From Puccinia triticina (taxonomy: Eukaryota; Basidiomycota; Pucciniomycetes; Pucciniales; Pucciniaceae): 64,000 nucleotides of DNA. The notes beneath the pieces were generated by a model. The model saw only the letters and a program-made list of their open reading frames with translations, was not told the DNA's origin and did no database searches. Each line of letters begins with the position of its first letter. Position 1 is the stretch's first letter. The stretch spans positions 2,294,001 to 2,358,000 of the forward strand of contig NC_070575.1 in NCBI RefSeq assembly GCF_026914185.1. Direction: 5' to 3'. Shown one piece after another: positions 9,232-20,300 of the stretch. Position numbers and translations under genes: made by a program.

Positions 9232-12200
9232 ATGTCATCAGACACCAAAACTGACCCGACCACTCACGCTGACATCGATCTAACCCAAAAGATGTCAAAT
9301 CCCACCCCAAAAATATCAACAGCAAGACTTCCCATCCTAAAGGCCCCGGGTGCCGAATCGAACTACCTGAACTGGAAGAAGGTCGTTCTTCGAGTGTTCA
9401 AATCGGCAAAGGTCCATCACGTCCTAACCCCGGTGGCTCCCAATCTCAAACCAGCCAACTGGGACGAAGATAACGACCTCGTCTGTGCTGTTCTCGTACA
9501 GATCGTCGATGAAGCTAATCTTTGTCATCTCGCCGACGAAGACAATGCTGCAAAAATCTGGGGCGATCTCTCTCGAGCCCATCAAGATACCTCCACCGGC
9601 GGCCGCGTCTACTGGATTCGAAAGCTATTGAACGCTCGGATGGAGGGTGACGATATTGAACTACACATCGACTCCCTGGCTAAATCGTATGAACGCCTAA
9701 ACGCTTTGGTCACCCCAGAAAAACCTCTAACCCCGGAAGATGTCCACAACGCCGCCCTACTCGGATCCCTCTCACCCGACTGGATCCACTGCGTATCGGG
9801 TGTCATGAACCAAGAGGGCATCAAGACTGAGACAATCGTCTCCGCGCTGAAGAACGAAGCAATTCGTCGACAGTCCCAAGGGGACATTGTCTCGGTTTCC
9901 TCTACCAAAGCGAATCCCTCTAAATTGACCTCCTCTTCCACCACCTCCAAAGGATCTCAAAACGATTCCAATAAAAAACCCCGTCGCTGTCCCCTCTGCA
10001 ACAGTGATTCGCATGATCTCAACTCGTGCAATAACACTCAAAAACTTATTGCTGATCACAAGGCCGCCCAGAAAGCTCGGTGGGAGGCAAATCAACAAGA
10101 CAAGACCTCCTCATCCACCAAACCGGCCGCTCGAGCGGGAAGAACATCCGTTGCCACTCTGGGACAGTCATCCCAACCTCTCGTTGATGACAAAGAGTCA
10201 GACTATTCTGACCCAGAGATCGTAGTCAAAGCAGGCAACGCGGTTGTTTTGCTATCCGCCTCCTTTGGTCCTTCTTTGGCGGGAGACGCAAATATCGACT
10301 CAGGATGTTCGATGTCCATGACTCCGGACTCCTCAACGGTCTAACACCTCAAGACTGATCGCACTCCTGTCCGTTTAGCGGATAACTCAGTTGTAGAGGC
10401 CACCCACAAAGGCCGTTCCAAACTTCCAATCAACGGAAATCCAACCGTTGATACTCTTGTCGTTCCCACCCTTCACGAGCCTCTATTGTTGGTTGCCAGT
10501 CTCTGCGACGCCGGTCTCACTGTAGTTTTCACTCCAACCTCCTGCGATCTCTACAACAGCAACACTGTCCAAGTCAACGGCACCCTTGCCGGAAGAGGTT
10601 ACAAAAGAGGAAATCTGTATTACCTTCCTGCGGAGCCTGTGAGCTCCTGTTCCTCTATCTCTCTCACTCCGAAATCAGTAGATCACTCTCTCCTCGGCTA
10701 CCACTACCGTTTCTCTCATCTCGGGCTGAAGCCACTCAAAGCCGTACTGAAACTCAAAAATATTGTCCCCTCAGTGATGAACAAAGTCGAGGTTCAGCAA
10801 TGTCCGATATGTGTCCAGTTGAAAATGCACTGAAAACCCTTCAAGTCACGCTCTCAACACCGCTCCACCTCCCCCGGTCAACTAATACACTCGGATGTGG
10901 GATCCTACGAGGTAGTATCAAGAGAGGGATACAGATATTTCATAACCTTTATCAATGACTGTTCCAAGTTCTTAATTGTCTATCCAATGAAATTAAAAAG
11001 CGACTCCTTTGCATGTTTCAAACTGTTTCGCGCACTCTTTGAGAAAAACGGGTCTCATAAGATTCTTGCTCTCCGGACAGACAACGGCGGAGAGTATATG
11101 TCCAATGCATTTACCTCTTATCTTGCATCAGCAGGAATCAAACACAACCCCGGTCCTCCTCACTCGCCGGAGTTAAATGGAGTCGCAGAACGTACTAATC
11201 GAACGATTGGGAACCTGGTAAGATCGTCCTTACTTCAGGCGCGTCTTCCAAAATCATTCTGGGCAGATGTTCTACGTCATGCTCTCTTCCCCTACAACTC
11301 CTTTCCTTGCAACACTCAAGGTTTCTGCTCTCCCGCGTCAATCATCAACGTCCCTGAAGTTGATCTCAAATCGCTCCATCCATTCGGGTGCCTTGTATGG
11401 TACAAAGTCCCGGAGGCCAATCGCAAAAAACTCGACCGGAAGGGGCGTTCTTCAATTCTTCTCTCCTACATCTCGGATGGGAACAGCTTCCGCTTTTGGG
11501 ACCTGGATTGCCGGTTGGTGGTAAAATCTCGTGATGTCATCTTTCACGACTCAACGTTTCCGTACGGTACCAAACTTGACTCCTCTCCTGGTACGCTGAC
11601 GGTGGAAATTCCCTGGCCTGCCCGTGAAAATCAGCCCCAGCCGCTACCCTCTAATGAGGGTCCCATCCACCCGGTTCCCTCACAACCTGCTCTTCCGGCA
11701 ATGAATCCCTGCCCGTCAACTCCGGATCTCCCTCTTCTGGATATTCCTCTTCAACCGCGTTTCGATAGGCGCCTCACGGCGTCAATCCACGCACCAGCAA
11801 ATGCACCCCGTTCGCCTGAAGCAATCCGCTCAGACTCCGACTCGCCTGTTAGATCACCTCGACTTGAACCTTTGGCCCTCTTGCCTGCCAACTCACCTCC
11901 GTCGGACCTCTCCATAATCCCTCTTCCTCCACTCCCTAATTCTTCTTCCCCCCTTCCTCCTGTCCCATCCTCTCCCCTCCCCCCTCCCCCTGATTCTCAC
12001 CATACATCTCCACATCGCTCCCCGTCGCCGTCGTTGTCGCCGCAACCAAGACAGGTCTTGCCAAAGCCGCCGTCTCCTCCTCCTCGCCGTAGATCAACCC
12101 GTGAGCGTAAAGCACCAGAGCTTTATGGGCAATGGTTTAAAAACGCAAATGTTGAGTCGGATATAGACACACCAAAGACCTGGCGACAACTCATCAAGTC

Positions 12201-13707
12201 CCCCAATAAGCATTGATGGCTCAAGGCGGCCGAGGACGAATTTGCCTCGCTAATAGGTATGCAGACGTGGCGGCTGGTTCCACGCCCTCAAAAACAATGA
12301 ATCATTAAATCCAAATGGGTGTTTAAGATCAAACGTCGACCGGAAAACACTATTCAGAAGCTTAAAGCCCGTCTGGTAGCTATGGGCTACTCTCAAATCC
12401 AGGGCCTCGACTATGACAAGGTCTTCTCTCCCACACTCAGACTCGAGACTCTTCGCCTTATCTTCTCCTTACTAGCCTGTCGAGGCTGGAAAGGTCGCCA
12501 AGTGGACTTCAAAACTGCATTCCTCAACGGTCACCTCGACAAACCGATATTCATGGAACAACCGCCCGGATTTGAGGACCCTCAGCATCCCGACTGGATC
12601 TGTGAAGTGAACCGATCTCTATACGGATTGAAGCAGTCTCCTCGCCAGTGGAATATAGAACTCCACAAAGCCCTCCTCGACCTTGGGCTTTCCAACTCAA
12701 AATATGACCCCACGTTGTACTTCCAGCTGAAGGCCGGAAAACTAGTTGGAGCCCTGACGACGCATGTTGACGACCTGGCAATTGTTGGTGAACCAGAATT
12801 TGTTGACTCACTAATCCTGTCTGTTGGCAAGCGCTTCAAGGTCGGAGCAGATGAAGAGCTGAGCCATTTCTTATCCCTCAAAATCACGCGCGATGAGCCA
12901 AACCACCATATATTTCTCAACCAAGCGCACTACATAACCGAAATCTGCAAACGATTCCTTGGCAATAAACACATACCAGTACCCACTCCCACCGATGCGA
13001 ATTTCAAGAATCTAGGTATGCGGTCCCACACGGACCCGATCTCTCCAGGACCTTATCCCCAACTCATAGGTTCTTTGCTGTGGGTGTCCCAATGCACACA
13101 ACCCAACATTTCATTTGCAGTTAACCGCCTGTCTCAACACCTCCGCGACCCGTCGGAAGCTCACTGGCACGCCGGCCTTCGCATTCTCAATTATCTCGTC
13201 ACCACCAAAGACCTCAAGTTGCGACTTGGAGGGAAACTGGACTGCGCTGGTTACTCCGACTCCGACTGGGCGGAGGACCGAGATGACCGGCGTTCCACCT
13301 CTGCTTACACCTACCGGATTGGCGACGGAGCAATATCCTGGAAGTCTCGCAAACAAGCTACTGTCTCCCTCTCAAGCACAGAAGCAGAATATAAAGCCCT
13401 CTCTGACTCATGCAAGGAGGGCTTGTGGCTCCGTCATCTACTCACAGAACTTCGTTTACGACCTGATACCGCGATCCCTTTACACGTGGACAATGAAGGT
13501 GCAGAAGCTCTTGCCAAAAACCCCGAACACCACGCAAGGACGAAACACATCCATGCAAGATATCACTTCATCCGGGTGTGTGTCCAAGAAGGCGAAATCT
13601 CTCTCCTACATGTATCGACGGCGGATATGCTTGCGGACATGCTTACTAAGCCGCTCCCTTGCGTGGCACTTGAAAAACATCGCGAAATGTTTGGCATTGT
13701 TCCCTGA
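9232..13707 (+). pseudogene. Copia-2 gag-pol polyprotein, four nonsense codons
   Basis: One continuous reading frame, with no frameshift, runs from ATG 9232 to the stop at 13707 (about 1490 codons). It contains gag, a zinc knuckle (CPLCNSDSHDLNSC, about residue 253), a DSG-type aspartic protease motif (IDSGCSMSM), GAG-pre-integrase, an integrase core (TDNGGEYM ... NGVAERTNRT), reverse transcriptase (HVDDLAIVG) and RNase H (SDSDWAED, STEAEYKALS). It is broken by TAA at 10342 and TGA at 10831, 12214 and 12298. Each TGA sits where arginine CGA fits the family pattern (for example KMH-R-KPF, NKH-R-WLKA), so C-to-T decay explains the damage. TTG at 9208 is an alternative upstream start, but ATG 9232 is preferred. 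Confidence 0.9.
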
Positions 13708-13856
13708 TTCGTTTATTCTCTCATCAATCCCTAACCTCTCTACCCAACTGGTTCCCACCTTTTCCTTCTTTCCCTATTTATCCCTCAATCCATCCTTTTC
13801 TCTCTTCCTTCCTGTTTCTTGCTTTCTCTGGTGTTTCATGTTCTGTTCATATATGC

Positions 13857-13868
13857 AGCAAGGGGGGG
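13857..13868 (+). promoter_or_regulatory. Copia-2 polypurine tract
   Basis: The purine run GCAAGGGGGG lies directly before the 3' LTR start at 13869, the expected plus-strand primer site for reverse transcription. Confidence 0.7.
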
Positions 13869-13980
13869 TGTTAAGCTAGTCTACTGAGGTTTCCTATCTT
13901 TTCTTTTCTTGTTGTATGCTACACACATGTCCTTCATCTTTCTCACATGTCACTCACATTTCACTTGCTTGTTAGTCTAC
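13869..13980 (+). repeat. Copia-2 3' LTR, left part
   Basis: The first 112 bp of the LTR, matching 8765-8876 with one visible change. It ends at TAC (13978-13980), the target triplet duplicated by element X. Confidence 0.9.
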
Positions 13981-14023
13981 CACCACGGACGTTTGCTCAG
14001 CACCTGTTTACGAGTGCCTTCGC
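13981..14023 (+). repeat. Element X left terminal inverted repeat (43 bp)
   Basis: Starts CACCACGGACGTTTGCTCAG and ends near GTGCCTTCGC. It matches the reverse complement of 51935-51977 at about 36 of 43 positions. The TSD TAC lies immediately outside. Confidence 0.9.
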
Positions 14024-14870
14024 ACAATCCATGCCGAGGTTTGGTCCGATCCTTGTAAGGTACTGGTTCAAAGTTGGTTCGAAGTTGGTCTGATCTTAGT
14101 TTGAAGACCAGTTCATGTAATACACAATCTATACTGATGTTAGCTGGAATCATGCCAGATGTTTTGTGTAATGTAATCGTATATTGTATACCATACCGTT
14201 ATAGAACCTCAGGGCAACTCGATCCAATGGGGTATGTACTTTCTCCCGTGTTTTCTACCCAGGATCATCATGGTTTGGCCAATGAACTTTAGGTGTTTTT
14301 ACCCCTCTGTAAAACCTTATCTCTGTTGACACCTATAAGTTTCTGCTTTGTAATAGTTGGAGAAGATAAATTTAAGAGACAGGAGTTGAAGCTGAAAGCC
14401 AACCCTCATCAATGAATCTGGCAGCCCAAGCCAATGTAAAAAACACTTGCAAAGGTAGTATATGGATCAGTTGTGCTAACCTTGATTGATAAGATATGTA
14501 AAACATATCCTCAAGGGGAAGATGATTGGCAGCCAACTGCTGATCTCAGTATGTTTTTTACCGATCAACAAAATCCACACTGTAATAAGCTTTTGGGTTT
14601 CTCTGTTTGAGCGGCCCAAAGATAGGGGTCACAGTCTATCTTTGTTTCAGTAAAGTTTGGGTATTGCATTATGTACTGTATCATCTGGTGCCCTAAAACC
14701 AAACTGAACTCAAATTGATAACCACCAAAGCCTGTCAATAGCCATATGGCATTGCACAGGGCATTTAAGAATTTTGGAACAAGTGCCAAATACAAGAATC
14801 TGATTCCTGTTTCAATTCCAACTTCACAACGCAAGACACTCCACCTCCTTCCGACCAACCCCAGCTCTTC
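14024..14870. other. Element X left subterminal region, non-coding
   Basis: No supported gene. Short repeated words (TTGGTTCGAAGTTGG, GGTTCAAAGTTGG) occur at 14070-14090. CACTA elements usually carry subterminal transposase-binding repeats, and these could be remnants. An open frame overlapping the SNF2 start (14746-15087) may be an upstream exon, but I cannot place a splice. Confidence 0.4.
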
Positions 14871-17268
14871 ATGTCGGAAATACTATGCCTTGGTCAATTT
14901 ATCATACCTATGTGTCTGCCTATTCCCACTTCATTTCCTGATCACCCACAACAAGCCTTTCTACACCGAGGAACAAGCCGAGTCCATGTGTGGTGTACCC
15001 CCAAGCTTTTTTTTGGAGATCTTAGTCAACTCAAAAGCGACTTTATTGGTCCATTACTTGGTCCTGTGGGCAGCTGCTCAACACCAATAACTGAACAAGG
15101 AATGAGCGCATCTGACCCATCTCTCATAAAAATTCAAGCTTTTGTTGTAACTAAAATCTGTAAGGATCCCCAACTGAGGGGCTGCATCTTCAGTCCCGCT
15201 CGAAACGAATCAACTGTTCTAGCCGCATTCATGAACGCACGAATCAGTCTCTCCCCCATCTGGGACTACAATCCAAATCTCTTTTTCAATATACGGCAAA
15301 CAGCTCTGGTAAAAAACCAGAATTGTGCACTACCAGACCTGGAATCGTTTCAGATAGTTCTCAGAAACTGTGTAACCAAGCTGAAAGAACACCAAATCAC
15401 AGCTCTTCAGTTTCTGAAGATGAACGAATCGGCCAAAGATAGTAACATCAACAACTTGTGGAATCACTCTGTTAACAATTGGATACGGAATAGTTGTGAC
15501 CCTACCAACTTACAAGTTCTCAAGACCAATGAATCTTCTCGCCGAGGATCGATACTTGCTGATGATATGGGCTTGGGAAAAACTCTGACCACCCTGGCAC
15601 TTGTTCTAGCGACTAGAGATTTGGCCAAAACTTTCCAGACAAGCCTTTCAAATGATCAGCACATTCACTCTGCAGCAACTCTCATCATTTGCCCCTTGGC
15701 AACCTTGTCTAACTGGGAAAACGAGATTAGGATCCACTTTAAGGAGAGAGCCATACCTGAAATGATCTTCCATGGAAGGGACCGTGGAAACATTACCCGG
15801 GAAGATCTATTGTCTTCACTGGTGGTTTTGACAACATACGAGATGGTGGGAACCTCTGGAAACCGGCTACACACGAATCAAATCACTATTGAATCTCTGG
15901 AATTATTTTGGTTCAGAATTGTCTTGGATGAGGCTCAGTAGGTTTCCATAAGTGTATAAATTTCATGAGTAAATGAAAAAACATTGGCTGACTATATAAA
16001 CTATTCAGTATGATTCGGAATCCCACAGCCAACAGGACAATCAACATTCTCAAACTAAAATCAAAACTGGTCTTGTGCCTCACGGGAACACCATTCCAGA
16101 ATCAACTTACCAACGTCCAAAGCTTGATCACTCTCTTGAAAATTTCACCTTGGGATGAGGAATGGATCTGGAGACAGCACCTTATCCCAGGGATGAATGT
16201 TGGTGCGCAGGATGCAATCAAGACGTTGAACCGGCTGATGGAAACTGTATGCTTGAGGAGGACGAAGGATGTGCTGTTGAATCTTCCTCCAAAGATAGAA
16301 AAAGTCATAGTAGTCAGCTTAGGTGCACCATGGGAGGGTATCTCGAGGGACTTTCATCAATTGTTCATTCAGCTCTTTGGAAGACTTCGATCCCCTGGCG
16401 AGCCGTGGGATTCATCAGAATTCTTCCGACAGCTGACTATGATAAGACAATTCTGCAACCACCCAGTCTTTGCACGTGATAATATTGCCTTTTGGTGGAA
16501 TTGGTGCTGGCAAGACTCTGCAAAATTGGTACACCTGGTAGAGAACCTTCAAGAATTTTTAGTGGGTGGAAACGGGATTCAGAGACCAAAGGCAGTAGTT
16601 TTTTCAAGCTTTGTTTCTTATCTTGAGATGTAAGTAATCTCCTTCATCTCCTGGCATTTGGAGATAAACAAAGTGACATAGCATGTGACTCAATTCAACA
16701 AGAATTGAAAAAGCACTCAATGAAAAAAAGTTGGTTTCAACATGGCTTGTAGGGAGCTTGAGTATAGCAAAAAGGGATGAAAACCTATCTCGATTTTGAT
16801 CAGATCAAAACTGTAACATCCTACTGGCTTCGATACAAGCAGCGGGGGTTGGAATAGATTTGAGATGTGCACAAAATGTATATGTGATGGTAAGCAGCTA
16901 GGTTAATGTGTTTTACCAAGAATAACAAGATCTGACCCTGGTTGTGGTGTCTCAGGAACCAAGTTGGAATCCAGCAATGGAAGCTCAAGCTATAGATCGT
17001 CTTTACCGCCTTGGACAAACAAATAGGGTTTGTGTTTATAGATACTATGTAGAAGGGACTCTGGAGATGAATATACACCAGGTTCAAAATAGGAAAGGAG
17101 AATTGGCATTGTACGTATTTCTTGAGCTGTCCACATCTTGTGAAGGGTGTTATTAATTACGGATCTTCTGGGCAAAAATTTATTTTTGGTCTCAGGCTGA
17201 GTGTACCATTGCACAGAAATGAGGAATATGAGTGTGCACAATTGCTGATGAGCAACTTGTCAAATTAG
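14871..17268 (+). pseudogene. SNF2-family helicase-like ATPase (Rad5/Rad16-like), one nonsense codon
   Basis: Five exons fit in phase: 14871-15937, 16009-16629, 16703-16889, 16956-17110, 17196-17268 (about 700 residues). The first splice joins GAT-GAG-GCT-CA to T, restoring a DEAH Walker B box; unspliced it reads DEAQ then stop. Motif I is ADDMGLGKT (about residue 230), motif III LTGTPFQN, motif V SIQAAGVGIDL and motif VI AIDRLYRLGQTNRV, in SNF2 order. SNF2 ATPases move or remodel nucleosomes and other DNA-bound complexes using ATP. No RING finger is visible. An in-frame TGA at 16797 (SRF-stop-SDQ) breaks exon 3. The N-terminus is uncertain. It is the first gene inside the left end of X. Confidence 0.85.
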
Positions 17269-17285
17269 TTTGGTGATAAGAATAT

Positions 17286-18422
17286 TTATGACTCACAGGG
17301 AACTTTGGTCAATAATAATAGTTTTGAAAAATCTATTTCGGGCTTTGGAGCAAGGAGCTTGATTTGAATTTCGGACAAGGTGGCCAAATATTCTGGAGAA
17401 TAACAGTTGATTGGTAAATTCCTGGGAACATTGCTGAGGGGTGCTTCGGAAGTTGCAGATGTTGATGCAGCTTGACGACTTTCAAGATTGAATGATGTGA
17501 CAAAGTGTTTTCCTCTTGTATTGATCATTTTGTGGATGTGAAGATCGTCAAGCTGAGAGGCAAGCATAGAAAATTCCACTGAACGCCAGGGGAGGGGAAT
17601 TCTATTGAATGCCTTTTTTGATTCAGCCTTGGTCTCAGAACTGCATTTGATGTTATCGAAAAGCTTCATTTCAGTGAGAGATAGTGGTAGTTTTGAGAGT
17701 ATTTCCTGTCTGTGTTTCTGAAGCTGCAGATGAATAAGGTGGTTCACATAAGTAAAAGCTGGTATCAAGTGTCATTTAGACTGATTTCTCACTTGTAATC
17801 GGAGTTTGGACTTTTTTTCAGATTGCTTCTTTTCACCTCTGCGTTTGGGCGAAAAACGCCCCAATCGGAGTCCTTCCTGTCGTCCCAGAAACCACCGGTG
17901 TAGGATTCCAGTGCGAATGATTTCGTCGGAAGTTTCATTTGGATCGAGGTGAAATGGTTGGAGGGCACCAGTCTTGTGAGCATAGCGCCAATGCTTCAGT
18001 ATGAATTTGCAGAGTAACTGGTTCCATCTTGCATCCCATGGTTCTTCACAGGCAAACGTCCAGCCTGGGAAACCAGATCGGTCTAGATCCTTGAGGAATA
18101 TCTGCCTGTAAATCGGAGGAATCTTCTCGGAAACCGGGTTAGAAGTGGTTGCTTCGATGGGATCGATGGGGTGTAGTAGAATTGAGTCCGGTAATGAGGA
18201 AGCAGAATTGAGGTTATCAGGGGAGGGAATCTGCTTCCAGGCGTCTGATGGGACCTTGAGATTGAGCTCCAACAGTGTCTGAGTTAACGAATATATACTA
18301 CGACACAGAGGTGAAGTGGACTTTGGAAGGATGCTTGAATATAAACTGTTAAGTTTCCGTCCACCTATTGGGGGCTTGCCATTGTTTTGAAAGCATAATT
18401 TTCTAGTGGATTGGAGATCCAT
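17286..18422 (-). CDS. Hypothetical protein, 355 aa, two exons
   Basis: ATG at 18422 on the minus strand. Exon 1 is 18422-17793, then a 69-bp intron with GTGAGA donor and CTGCAG acceptor, then exon 2 17723-17286. The frame is intact across the splice (...KLRLQ-LQKHRQ...), giving 355 residues. The middle holds an aromatic-rich block (FPGWTFACEEPWDARWNQ, then HRWFLGRQEGLRLGRFSP) followed by a lysine-rich segment (residues 190-210). I believe proteins of this build form an expanded family in rust fungi, but I know no function. It converges with the SNF2 gene, 17 bp apart, and belongs to X. Confidence 0.7.
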
Positions 18423-18659
18423 ATTTTGATGGAGGTACAGGAGGCAGATTTAGGTTGAGTTGGGGGGGAGGGATTAGATATGTTTTGTGTTTGAGAAAGT
18501 GAGAGGGGTACCTAGCGACTACAATTTCTGGGACAAGGGGATACCAGCACGCAGTGAATCATGAAAGGATACCTTGAATACAAAGCTGACAGAAGTGATG
18601 TTGATGCTTGGAATATCTTGGTTGCATTGGTGCACAAAGATAAAAAAGGGGAGGAAGTC

Positions 18660-18697
18660 GTGCCACACAAACGTACGGCCGTACGTTTGTGTGACAC
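18660..18697. repeat. Palindrome copy 1 (38 bp, one mismatch)
   Basis: Half-site TGYCACACAAACGTACGG and its reverse complement, centred at 18678/18679. One arm has GCC where the palindrome needs GTC. It lies 238 bp upstream of the minus-strand gene starting at 18422. The open frames across it (SHKRTAVRLCDT in any copy) are by-products of the palindrome. Confidence 0.9.
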
Positions 18698-19191
18698 AGA
18701 TGTTGCCAGGTGGCGTCATATTGGAATTAGTGCATACTTGCATGAATCAGCTATACAACCTGTCTGATATGTATGTACATAAATGCAAATATCAAATTCC
18801 ATAACCTTCCAATTCAACCACATGATAAAGACACATGTATGCAAACATCATTCCAATACAAAAGCTGCATGCAATATAGCCTACTCGGCTGCGAGGTGGG
18901 TGTACTCAGCTCAACGGGTCTTGCAGCCAAGACTCAAATTTTTTCAATGCTCTCAGCCAAAGAGAAACAAAGGGTTTGATTTCTGCACGCTTCACAGAGA
19001 AGTCCACGGAAACAGTTTCAGAAGAAATAAATCACTCTACACTTTGGGATTGTTGGTAACTGGAAACAATCTTGAGAAATAATTTGGGTGTCACTTGGGA
19101 GAAACAAAACCTACGATCATAACAGATATCATTGTTTTATGTGGTGGGTAGTATGTAGTTTTAGATAAATAAAGATCTAAGACTTTGAGCT

Positions 19192-19777
19192 TCAAGTGGA
19201 TTCTGATGTAGCACTACCAAGGAATATTGAGGGCTGTGTATTAAGTGCCAAATGGACCTGATCAGGACCTTTCCTGCCTGCAAAAAAGAGAGGAAAACTT
19301 ACGTAGCAGGAGTTACTTTTGGGGTGCAGCCATTGAGCGTCCTGTAGATACTGCATCACCCATTTCAATAGTGTATCGCACAACAGGTCCTGGAAATCAC
19401 CGCAGAAAACAAGGTAAGCAGAAACCATGGCAATATAAGGATGCGGTAATGTGCTTGCCTATTCCGAGCCTATTTCTTCTGGCATTCCAGCAAGCCATCA
19501 CGTCCGGAAGAGCACATTGAGGAATTTTAAGGTCTAGTGCACCACTATTGATCTTTCCTTGTAAAACTATGTGACCTTCCCAATCATTTGTATCCCTGGT
19601 GCGAGCTTTGACTGCAGGATCCAGTTCTATCTCCTCTAAGGTTCTATCTACCCAAAGCTGCATATCTTGGAGCCATTTCAACTGGAGTGGACTAAATTTT
19701 AAAGTGGAATAAGTAGTGTGCACCATTTTTGTGGATCTTGGACGATTGTTGACGCAGAAAGCAGTCTGGGGGAACAC
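19192..19777 (-). CDS. Hypothetical protein, 157 aa, three exons
   Basis: Exons 19777-19459, 19389-19317 and 19273-19192 join in phase to 157 residues. The first donor is GC rather than GT (AG|GCAAGC, a strong non-canonical site). The second intron is 43 bp (GTAACT to GCAG), short even for fungi. The middle exon encodes PVVRYTIEMGDAVSTGRS, which looks like real protein, whereas other frames there do not. Two possible starts exist (19777 or the M 18 codons later). The product is unrecognised and has no membrane segment. Confidence is moderate because of the unusual splice sites. Confidence 0.45.
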
Positions 19778-20300
19778 TACACCAGAAGGGGAACTCTATT
19801 TATGATATCTCCATGATCTATCAAATGATATAATATTTGGTTAGTAAAACTAGGGACCGGCCCCCTGTGTCTAGTTTGATAAGCAAGAAGAATGATATTA
19901 AACTACATTCAGCATAAGTCGTTAAGGTGGACATCCCAGATACAATCATTTACGCAAATATTGCAGCACATGTGCACACTTGCACAGCACAACTTAAAAC
20001 TCTGTTGCATGTGATATTCTACTTGTGACGATGAGACACTGAAATCACACCAGATGGCTACAGAACAAGTTAGAATACACAATAATGCAAGCATGTGATT
20101 CCGTTAAATACATCTGACAAATCTGCAGAAATGCTGATCCTTGCTGTGTATATGGGGCCACAGTAGAAAATTTCTGAACATCATCATCTGAAACCCAAGT
20201 ACCACCACCCCTGCTTGACCCAGTTCAATCACACTTGTTACTCCCCACCACTCTCACTCTTGATACAATCACTAAATACCTACTATCTTAAATCATTAAT

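Noticed and set aside
18512..18767. Open frames around the palindromes giving SHKRTAVRLCDT on both strands (also near 25713-26101 and 31640-32177)
   Set aside because: The shared peptide is just the translation of the palindrome, identical on both strands. No other conservation, splice signals or motifs.
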